Shown: positions 57,891 to 64,000 of the stretch, piece after piece | Numbering within the stretch: the stretch's first letter is position 1 | How the letters are laid out: each line of letters begins with the position of its first letter | Assembly (NCBI GenBank): GCA_016711505.1 | Contig: JADJSV010000017.1 | Location: forward strand, 124,001-188,000 | Direction: 5' to 3' | Length of the DNA stretch: 64,000 nt | DNA from: Bacteroidota bacterium | Lineage (GTDB): Bacteria > Bacteroidota > Bacteroidia > AKYH767-A > 2013-40CM-41-45 | The notes under the pieces: generated by a model | What the model saw: the letters and a program-made list of their open reading frames with translations, nothing else | Database searches by the model: none | What the model was told of the DNA's origin: nothing | Made by a program: the position numbers and the translations under genes

Positions 57891-57990
57891 GTGGAATGAA
57901 GTGGAATGAAGTGGAATGAAGTGGAATGAAGTGGAATGAAGTGGAATGAAGTGGAATGAAGTGGAATGAAGTGGAATGAAGTGGAATGAA
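57891..57990. repeat. Second array of 10-bp unit (GTGGAATGAA), 10 perfect copies
   Basis: Ten identical copies of the unit in a row. The array begins immediately after the OsmC stop (57889), whose own 3' end already looks like the repeat (ATGAAGTGA), so it may have grown out of that end. The unit is shared with the array at 56181-56268. Confidence 0.95.
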
Positions 57991-58181
57991 GTAAAAATAA
58001 ATTAGTTAGTACCCAAATGAAAATTATCAAAAAAAATAAACACTGAGAACACAAGTTCACAAAAGAACACGGAATTATCTGCGCTAAATCTGCGAGATCT
58101 GCGGGAAACAAAATCACCTTGAAATACTTCAACTCTTAAATCAAAGCAAGAATCAAATTAAAAATTATACAGTAAAAATAA

Positions 58182-58373
58182 ATGGAAAATAAAATCACAG
58201 TAACAGGAACCGGACCTTACATGGTCACAGGTACAATGACATTAACTGATGCGAACGGAAATCAGATCGAGAAAAAAGAAACTTTCGCTCTTTGCCGTTG
58301 TGGACACAGTGCTAACAAACCATTCTGCGATGGACAACATCGTACGAATACAGACTGGTTAAACCAAAAATAA
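58182..58373 (+). CDS. CDGSH iron-sulfur domain protein
   Basis: A 63-residue protein containing CRCGHSANKPFCDGQH, the CDGSH motif (CxCx6PFCDGxH) that binds a redox-active 2Fe-2S cluster through three Cys and one His. It is a stand-alone small bacterial mitoNEET relative without a membrane anchor. It ends three bases before the nitroreductase gene. Role probably in electron transfer or cluster storage; partner unknown. Confidence 0.93.
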   Translation: MENKITVTGTGPYMVTGTMTLTDANGNQIEKKETFALCRCGHSANKPFCDGQHRTNTDWLNQK

Positions 58374-58376
58374 TAA

Positions 58377-58970
58377 ATGACAATTCACAATCTCATAAGC
58401 AAACGAAAAAGCATCCGTGCATTCTCTGAGCGTCCGATCGACGATGAAACAATGATCAGTCTTTTCGAAGCTGCACGTTGGGCACCGTCATCGGCAAATG
58501 AACAACCGTGGCGATTTATTCTTGCCCGAAAGCAGGATAAAGAAGCTTTTGCAAAAATGCAGGAATGTCTGAATGAAGGAAATAAGATCTGGGCGAAAGA
58601 TGCAGCAGCATTGATCATAACGATTGCTAAAAAACATTTTTCTTTTAATGAAAAGTCAAATGTATATTCATGGCACGACGTAGGATTGGCGACTGCAATG
58701 TTATCAGTGCAAGCGACAGAATTGAATTTGTTCCTGCATCAGATGGGCGGATTCAATTCAGCTAAGGCGAAAGAAGAATTTCAGATTCCTGATGAATACG
58801 AAGCAGTAAGTATTATTGCAGTAGGTTATGAAGGAAATCCTGAAGCATTACCGGAAAATCTCCGGGCCAGAGAAGTTGGCGAAAGAAAACGTAAACCATT
58901 ATCTGAACTCGTTTTCTCTGCTAACTTTGGCGAAGAAAATGAATTATTCAAAACAGAAACCAATAAATAA
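58377..58970 (+). CDS. Nitroreductase family oxidoreductase
   Basis: A 197-residue FMN-dependent oxidoreductase. The typical start RKSIRAFSERPIDDETM and ARWAPSSANEQPWRFILAR carry FMN-contacting residues, and ALIITIAKKHF and DVGLATAMLSVQA follow the family pattern. It would reduce quinones or nitroaromatics with NAD(P)H. Its position between CDGSH and pirin genes suggests a common response. Confidence 0.92.
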   Translation: MTIHNLISKRKSIRAFSERPIDDETMISLFEAARWAPSSANEQPWRFILARKQDKEAFAKMQECLNEGNKIWAKDAAALIITIAKKHFSFNEKSNVYSWHDVGLATAMLSVQATELNLFLHQMGGFNSAKAKEEFQIPDEYEAVSIIAVGYEGNPEALPENLRAREVGERKRKPLSELVFSANFGEENELFKTETNK

Positions 58971-58982
58971 GAAAGGAATAAA

Positions 58983-59693
58983 ATGAAAACCATTTTTCAC
59001 GCAGCTTCATCACGCGGACATGCTGATCACGGCTGGTTAAATGCACATCACAGTTTTAGTTTTGCGAGCTGGTATGATCCTTCACGCGTACATTTCGGAA
59101 TGCTTCGTGTTCTGAACGACGACATCGTTGCCGGTGGACAAGGGTTTGGAACGCATCCGCACAACGATATGGAGATTATCACCATTATATTGAAAGGTGC
59201 ACTTGAGCACAAAGACAATATGGGTAATGGTTCCGTTATCAGACCAGGCGATGTGCAGGTCATGAGTGCAGGAACGGGAGTGATGCATTCGGAATTTAAT
59301 CCGTCGAAAGACGAAGCGACCAATCTGTTTCAACTCTGGATCTTTCCGAAAGAAAAAGGGATTAAACCAAGTTATGATCAACGTACATTCGATATCAATG
59401 ACAGAAAGAATAAGATCCAGACGGTAGTTTCCGGATTCAAGACCGGCGATGAACTTTATATTCATCAGGACGCAGCTATATCATTATCTGACCTGGATAA
59501 AGGAACTGAATTGAAATACGCAATGAAATCGAAGGAAAATGGTGCTTACATTATGGTAATAAACGGTGCTGTTGAAATCGAAGGACAGAAACTTCAACAA
59601 CGTGATGCAATCGGTGTCTGGGAAAATGAAAATGTTTCCATAAAAGCATCAGAGAATGCAGAAATTATTATCATTGAAGTTCCAATGAACTAA
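58983..59693 (+). CDS. Pirin family (bicupin) protein
   Basis: A 236-residue bicupin starting KTIFHAASSRGHADHGWLNAHHSFSFASW. Metal-binding residues are in FGTHPHNDMEIITIILKGALEHKDNMGNG and the following Met/His. It is the YhhW/YhaK type, some of which act as quercetin 2,3-dioxygenases or redox sensors. The substrate is not predictable. It ends eight bases before the MarR gene. Confidence 0.92.
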   Translation: MKTIFHAASSRGHADHGWLNAHHSFSFASWYDPSRVHFGMLRVLNDDIVAGGQGFGTHPHNDMEIITIILKGALEHKDNMGNGSVIRPGDVQVMSAGTGVMHSEFNPSKDEATNLFQLWIFPKEKGIKPSYDQRTFDINDRKNKIQTVVSGFKTGDELYIHQDAAISLSDLDKGTELKYAMKSKENGAYIMVINGAVEIEGQKLQQRDAIGVWENENVSIKASENAEIIIIEVPMN

Positions 59694-59700
59694 ATGAAAA

Positions 59701-60150
59701 ATGGAGTTAGAAAAAGAAATCAATCAGAAGAAGTTTCGCAATGAAAGCCATAAACTCATGGTCAATATTATTTATACGTTCAATTGGTTGAATGGACAAC
59801 AAAGTGATTTTTTAAAACCATTCGACATCACCTACCAGCAGTTCAATGTCCTCCGCATTTTACGCGGACAACAGATGCAACCTGCCAGTATCAAATTGAT
59901 CCGTGAACGTATGCTTGACAAAATGAGCGACGCTTCCCGCATCGTAGAAAAACTCCGCATGAAAGGCCTGGTCGAGCGACACATTTGTCAGCACGATCGC
60001 CGTTCATGTCAGGTCTTCATCACTCAAAAAGGAATGGACCTGCTAAGTAAAATTGATACTAACGAAGTGAAACAAACTGATCTGATGATTGCGCTTTCTG
60101 AAAAGGAGAAGGTGGAGTTGAATTTGTTGTTGGATAAGTTGAGGGGGTAA
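59701..60150 (+). CDS. MarR family transcriptional regulator
   Basis: A 149-residue winged-helix protein, KINQKKFRNESHKLMVN-like N-terminus, FDITYQQFNVLRILRG, RERMLDKMSDASRIVEKLRMKGLVERHICQHDRRSCQVFITQKGMDLL (recognition helix and wing). There is no clear conserved Cys of the OhrR type in the N-terminal third, so ligand sensing may differ. It is last in the operon and is a likely autoregulator through the TGTTGCAACA palindromes at 56292-56301 and 56456-56467. That link is inferred. Confidence 0.9.
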   Translation: MELEKEINQKKFRNESHKLMVNIIYTFNWLNGQQSDFLKPFDITYQQFNVLRILRGQQMQPASIKLIRERMLDKMSDASRIVEKLRMKGLVERHICQHDRRSCQVFITQKGMDLLSKIDTNEVKQTDLMIALSEKEKVELNLLLDKLRG

Positions 60151-60513
60151 GTATAATGTTATAAAATAAAGTTTCTTTTTTGTTGAAGATTTTTTCTGAA
60201 TAATAATTTGAAAGGAAACATTCGGCTCCGATTTTTTTAACACTGAGTTCACTAAGAGCAAAATGAGAGCACGGAATGGCAGACGTGCTTTTATTAGAAA
60301 GATGTTTTAAAATTTCCAAGTGATTAACTTTTGCGCACAAAAGCTTTGAGTGTTTATTTCAGAAAAATTCACAATTAAACACATAGAATTTCTATGCTCT
60401 CATTGTGCCCTCCATGTTCTCTATGTTTAAAACTTCATAGTACACTGTTAATCAATTGCTACCGATTTTTTTTCACATCTTCGGAAATTATTCTACTTTA
60501 GCGACATCATTTG
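60151..60513. other. Gap with scattered repeat remnants
   Basis: About 360 bases. It contains phrases such as AACACTGAGTTCACTAAGAG and, further on, AAACACATAGAA and TTCTCTATGTTT, which form a weak inverted pair. No gene is supported. It resembles degraded intergenic repeats similar in type to those at 58041 and 63746. Confidence 0.5.
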
Positions 60514-61581
60514 ATGGCCACAGTCGAACAACATATCTCCGAATTGCTTTTTGATCACGATTGCGTGATCGTTCCTTCTCTGGGAGGTTTTCTGGCTTCG
60601 AATCAGAATTCAATGGTGACATCGAATCTGGTGCTTTTTCCGCCGTTCAGGAAAATTGCTTTTAATGTTTATCTGAAAAATAACGACGGACTTTTAGCGA
60701 ATCATCTGGTCGAATACGAACACATTTCTTATCAGCAAGCTTTAGTACAGATTGAAAAATTTGTTGCTAACTGTATGTCGGAGATGAATTCAGGGAAGAA
60801 AATATTTCTCAATACAATCGGAACTCTTTATTTCGATAAAGAACACAACATTCAGTTCGATGCTGCACGGAATTCAAATCACCTGAAAGACAGCTTTGGA
60901 ATGGATGCTTTGCAACTGACTCCAATTAATCGCGAGAACGAGCCTGTTGCAAAACCTAAACCGGTTCTTACTGAGATCCGGAAATCTGTGAAACAACCTC
61001 GTCCGGAAACTCAACGCACCATTTCACCACGATTGAAAAAAAGTGGAATACTTGTTGGAATCGTTGCTGTTGCTGCTACTGCACTTTGGTTCTCATTCAA
61101 CTTATATCTTGTAAATCCAAAGTCATACGAATCTGCTTCTTTAAGTCCGTTCGACAGTCAGACGATCTCTTTGAAGATCAAAGACACAAGCACGATGCCG
61201 ACTACCATCAAACAAGAAGAGCCGGCAAAAGCAGAAACTGTGTATGTTTCCAATGCAACTCCTGAAAAAACGGATACACAAATTGCGGCTGTTCCATCAA
61301 AGCCGGAAACTGTCGTTCCTGCAAAACCTGAAGTTGTTGCCCCTGCTTCCCCATCAGCAGATCTCCACCACTTTGTTATAGCCGGAGTTTTCAAAATCCA
61401 CGAAAACGCCCTTTCGCAACTGGATCAATTACAGAAATTGGGCTTTAAAAATGCTGCTGTTACTGAAGCCAATAATCGCTGGTATGTTTATTATCAAGGC
61501 TTTGAAAAGCGCTCTGACGCAATTGCCCTCAACGATAGCCTGAAAAACAGCGATCTGCAAGGCTGGGTCTGGAATTATTAA
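60514..61581 (+). CDS. HU-CCDC81-type and SPOR domain protein
   Basis: A 355-residue protein from the ATG at 60514 (a TTG lies directly in front). Residues ~1-140 are the Bacteroidota CCDC81-like HU domains (MATVEQHISELLFDHDCVIVPSLGGFLA; FNVYLKNNDGLLANHLVEYEHISYQQA). A transmembrane helix follows near 180-195 (ILVGIVAVAATALWFSFNL). A Pro/Lys/Ala/Thr linker leads to a C-terminal SPOR domain (HFVIAGVFKIHENALSQLDQLQKLGFKNAAVTEANNRWYV). SPOR domains bind denuded peptidoglycan at septa, so a role in division or wall positioning is likely. Confidence 0.87.
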   Translation: MATVEQHISELLFDHDCVIVPSLGGFLASNQNSMVTSNLVLFPPFRKIAFNVYLKNNDGLLANHLVEYEHISYQQALVQIEKFVANCMSEMNSGKKIFLNTIGTLYFDKEHNIQFDAARNSNHLKDSFGMDALQLTPINRENEPVAKPKPVLTEIRKSVKQPRPETQRTISPRLKKSGILVGIVAVAATALWFSFNLYLVNPKSYESASLSPFDSQTISLKIKDTSTMPTTIKQEEPAKAETVYVSNATPEKTDTQIAAVPSKPETVVPAKPEVVAPASPSADLHHFVIAGVFKIHENALSQLDQLQKLGFKNAAVTEANNRWYVYYQGFEKRSDAIALNDSLKNSDLQGWVWNY

Positions 61582-61660
61582 TTTTCCCGCACAACTCTAT
61601 TTATATTTGTTACTACGCAAAAAACTATCAATTTTGCAGTAGCAGTTTTACGCATCATTT

Positions 61661-63133
61661 ATGAGTAATTTACGTCAAGGGTTAAACCAGAAACTTCTTC
61701 AGAAATTATCACCGCAACAAATTCAGTTGATGAAATTGTTGCAGATCCCTGTTGCAAATCTTGAACAACGGATCAAAGAAGAAATGCAGGACAATCCTGC
61801 ACTTGAAGAAGGTGCCGATCAGGAAGAAGATGAATACGATACAGATGCTGACGATGATACTTCAAATGATGATGACGAAGAACTGAGTGAACGCGAAGAA
61901 GACATCAGCATCGACGAATATTTAGTCGACGACGAAATTCCTGATTACAAAACTTCTGTTAACAATTCTTCACCAGACGATGAACGACGGGAAATGCCTT
62001 TGAGCACACAAGGCAATTTTCAGGATCAGGTACTTGCACAACTTTATCTACTCGACTTTGATGACCGTGAATATCATATTGCCGAACAACTGGTCGGTAG
62101 TATTGATGACGATGGTTATCTGCGTCGTGAGTTAACTGCAATCGTCGATGATCTTGCCTTTTCACAAAATATTTCTACAACAAAAGAAGAATTAGAAAAA
62201 ATTCTGACAGCAATTCAAACACTCGATCCTCCGGGTATCGGTGCACGTTCATTGCAGGAATGTCTGGAGTTGCAACTGGAAAGAAAAGACCAGAAGCGTG
62301 AATCAATCGTTCTTGCGAAAAAAATCCTGAACAAACAGTTCGACGAGTTTTCGAAAAAACATTACGAAAAAATTTCGCGTGAAATGGAGATCACTGATGA
62401 GCAATTGAAAAAAGCCATCGATGAAATTCTTAAACTTAATCCTCGTCCGGGAAGTGCAGCTAATCAGGGACAGCGATCTATTGAACATATCATTCCTGAT
62501 TTCATCATCAACAATACCGATGGTGTACTTGAACTTACTTTGAATTCGCGGAATGCTCCTGAGTTAAGAATGAGCCGTGACTACAAAGAAATGCTTGATC
62601 ATTACAGCAAAGACAAGAAGAATGTAAAAGCAAATAAAGATGCCATAAGTTTCGTTAAACAGAAACTGGATTCTGCGAAATGGTTCATCGATGCATTGAA
62701 GCAACGTCAGCATACACTTTTTCAGACGATGCATACGATCATGGATTATCAATATGAATATTTCCTCGAAGGCGATATGCGTAAACTGAAAAAGATGGTA
62801 CTTCGTGATATTGCTGAAAAGATAGGCATGGATATTTCTACAGTTAGTCGTGTAGCGAATAGCAAATATGTGCAAACCCCATTCGGAACTTTTTTACTGA
62901 AGAGTTTCTTCTCTGAAGGATTGTCTACAGAAAGTGGCGAAGAGGTTTCGAGTAAAGAAGTGAAACAGATCCTTACAGATTGTATCGGTGCAGAAGATAA
63001 ACGCAAGCCATTAACTGATGATGCGCTCACAAAGATCCTGAATCAGAAAGGATATAATATTGCCCGGAGAACGGTGGCAAAGTATCGCGAAATGCTGGAT
63101 ATTCCCGTAGCGCGATTGAGAAAAGAACTATGA
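61661..63133 (+). CDS. rpoN: RNA polymerase sigma-54 factor
   Basis: A 490-residue sigma-54. Region I (MSNLRQGLNQKLLQKLSPQQIQLMKLLQIPV...) is the activator-interacting segment, followed by an acidic stretch (~47-105), the core-binding domain, and the C-terminal RpoN box ARRTVAKYREML. Sigma-54 needs enhancer-binding ATPases; none is encoded nearby. It is overlapped by 4 bases by the membrane protein gene at 63130. Confidence 0.97.
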   Translation: MSNLRQGLNQKLLQKLSPQQIQLMKLLQIPVANLEQRIKEEMQDNPALEEGADQEEDEYDTDADDDTSNDDDEELSEREEDISIDEYLVDDEIPDYKTSVNNSSPDDERREMPLSTQGNFQDQVLAQLYLLDFDDREYHIAEQLVGSIDDDGYLRRELTAIVDDLAFSQNISTTKEELEKILTAIQTLDPPGIGARSLQECLELQLERKDQKRESIVLAKKILNKQFDEFSKKHYEKISREMEITDEQLKKAIDEILKLNPRPGSAANQGQRSIEHIIPDFIINNTDGVLELTLNSRNAPELRMSRDYKEMLDHYSKDKKNVKANKDAISFVKQKLDSAKWFIDALKQRQHTLFQTMHTIMDYQYEYFLEGDMRKLKKMVLRDIAEKIGMDISTVSRVANSKYVQTPFGTFLLKSFFSEGLSTESGEEVSSKEVKQILTDCIGAEDKRKPLTDDALTKILNQKGYNIARRTVAKYREMLDIPVARLRKEL

Positions 63134-63738
63134 ACAAAAAAGTTGCTCAATTTTTATCGGTTGCACTACACCCTGTGCTCATGCCGACCTATGCTTTACT
63201 TTTCATTTTCCAGAACAAAACTTTTTTCTCCTACTCTATTCCCTATCATGCAAAACTTGCACTTTTTCTGATCATCATTCTGAATACACTTATTTTTCCT
63301 GTACTGGTTTCATTTATACTGGTTAAAAAAGGAGTGATCAGATCTTTTGAAATGGAAAAAAGAGAAGAACGATTGATTCCCTTTGCAAGTAATTTATTAT
63401 TGATGATGGTTGCAGCATATCTGATCAATGCATTGCGATTACCACAGGTATTCTTTCAACTGATCTTAGGTGCGATTGCTTCAGTTGCCATTGCTATCAC
63501 GATCAACTTTAAATGGAAGATCAGTATTCATATGATCGGTGTAGGTGCAATGGTGGGAACGCTTTTCGGATTGTCGACTTTTATGCTTGTCGACTTACGA
63601 TTTCCAATTATCTTGTCATTCTTTGTTGCAGGTTTACTTGGTTCTGCAAGAATGACTCTGAGGGCAAATAGTGCGGTGCAAATTTACCTGGGGTTTTTGA
63701 TTGGGTTCTTTTGTGAGTTTCTTTTCTTGAGCTTGTAA
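63130..63738 (+). CDS. PAP2-like membrane protein downstream of rpoN
   Basis: A 202-residue protein with about six transmembrane segments. It recalls Bacteroidota PAP2-superfamily-like membrane proteins found next to rpoN; the catalytic His/Arg motifs of PAP2 phosphatases are not clearly present (AMVGTLFGLSTFML; GSARMTLRANSAVQIYLGFLIG). Its ATG overlaps the rpoN stop, so it is translationally coupled. Function uncertain. Confidence 0.7.
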   Translation: MNKKVAQFLSVALHPVLMPTYALLFIFQNKTFFSYSIPYHAKLALFLIIILNTLIFPVLVSFILVKKGVIRSFEMEKREERLIPFASNLLLMMVAAYLINALRLPQVFFQLILGAIASVAIAITINFKWKISIHMIGVGAMVGTLFGLSTFMLVDLRFPIILSFFVAGLLGSARMTLRANSAVQIYLGFLIGFFCEFLFLSL

Positions 63739-63745
63739 AAAATAA

Positions 63746-63833
63746 AACACTAAGATCACTAAGTTTTTGTCACAAGAACACAAGTGATACTCCCTTTGTG
63801 CTCTTGTGACAAAAACTTAGTGATCTTAGTGTT
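63746..63833. repeat. 37-bp inverted repeat, possible bidirectional terminator
   Basis: Arms 63746-63782 and 63797-63833 are 37 bases with one mismatch, built around AACACTAAGATCACTAAG and TTTTTGTCACAAGA. The loop is 14 bases. It lies between two convergent genes. Confidence 0.92.
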
Positions 63834-63847
63834 AAAATTTTCCCCTT

Positions 63848-64000
63848 CTAAAATGTAAAGGATATCCCCACATTCAACGGCGTCAACTCCGGTCCTTTAT
63901 CTTTTTTGAAAACATCTACAAGTGAATAGTATCCTGATAATGCAACACTACCATAACCGATTCTTCCTGTAACTCCGTATTGAAAATAATTCAATCCTAT
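63848..64000 (-). CDS. C-terminal end of an outer-membrane beta-barrel protein
   Basis: Partial: the frame runs off the window at 64000. Fifty residues are visible, with alternating aromatic barrel strands (GRIGYGSVALSGYYSLVDVF) ending LTPLNVGISFTF, with a terminal Phe as in outer-membrane proteins. The family cannot be named from this piece; PorT/OmpA-like barrels of Bacteroidota are candidates. Confidence 0.6.
   Translation of the reverse strand: MGLNYFQYGVTGRIGYGSVALSGYYSLVDVFKKDKGPELTPLNVGISFTF

Noticed and set aside
57891..57990. CRISPR array
   Set aside because: The units are only 10 bases and directly adjacent without spacers, so it is a simple tandem repeat.
57635..58132. Minus-strand frame over the second array
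   Set aside because: Same reason: repeat-derived and antisense to OsmC.

Overview
The window reads as a low-GC Bacteroidota chromosome, most likely an uncultured or environmental Sphingobacteriia/Chitinophagia/Flavobacteriia-like lineage. The evidence is six large secreted proteins with C-terminal type IX secretion (T9SS) sorting domains, SprB-type repeats, a TonB-dependent receptor, DUF5777, DUF4175, DUF6427 and DUF6341-like proteins, a Bacteroidota-type HU-SPOR protein, both GltX and GlnS, and one TATATTTG-type -7 promoter element. No rRNA, tRNA, CRISPR array, prophage or plasmid module was recognised.

Layout. 0-2.6 kb: two small haem-motif lipoproteins, a DUF5777 barrel and small S4, DUF493 and membrane proteins. 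2.7-15.6 kb: giant T9SS cargo proteins, a frameshifted topoisomerase IB and a TonB receptor. 15.7-19.6 kb: a polyphosphate module (ppx, ppk1, a Lys-rich small protein, sixA). 19.7-23.9 kb: a YgjV-like protein, a gap with nested hairpins, then a compact set of small membrane protein, secreted HExxH protein, LytS kinase and LytTR regulator. 24.2-35.6 kb: a lysyl-oxidase/P-domain secreted protein, a DEAD helicase, a kelch protein, a second LytS/LytTR pair, a GT39-like glycosyltransferase and another T9SS cargo. 35.7-41.4 kb, minus strand: gltX-glnS-folB, a methyltransferase and a coiled-coil/winged-helix protein. 41.5-50.5 kb: an Asp-box T9SS protein, a 5'-truncated DUF4175 gene, an anti-sigma-like ATPase, a RAYT transposase island with flanking repeats, RraB-like, ybeY and DUF6427. 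50.6-56.1 kb: DUF6341-like, purD, acyl-CoA carboxylase beta subunit, trpS and DUF3179. 56.2-60.2 kb: a redox/stress operon (YceI, YciI-like, OsmC, CDGSH, nitroreductase, pirin, MarR) preceded by palindromic operator-like sites. 60.5-64 kb: HU-SPOR protein, rpoN, a membrane protein and the end of an outer-membrane barrel gene.

The strongest cross-cutting observation is that six genes (topoisomerase IB, the HExxH protein, folB, glnS, the Asp-box protein, DUF6427) are each split by one base at a homopolymer of 5-6 A or T. Since glnS and folB are housekeeping genes, systematic homopolymer error in the assembly is the simplest explanation. Other items worth a second look are intergenic repeats of several types: long near-perfect inverted repeats, a GACCCC-N3-GGGGTC palindrome cluster, the repeats around the RAYT gene, and two separate arrays of one 10-bp unit bracketing part of the redox operon. 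The TGTTGCAACA palindromes in front of that operon are a plausible MarR target.
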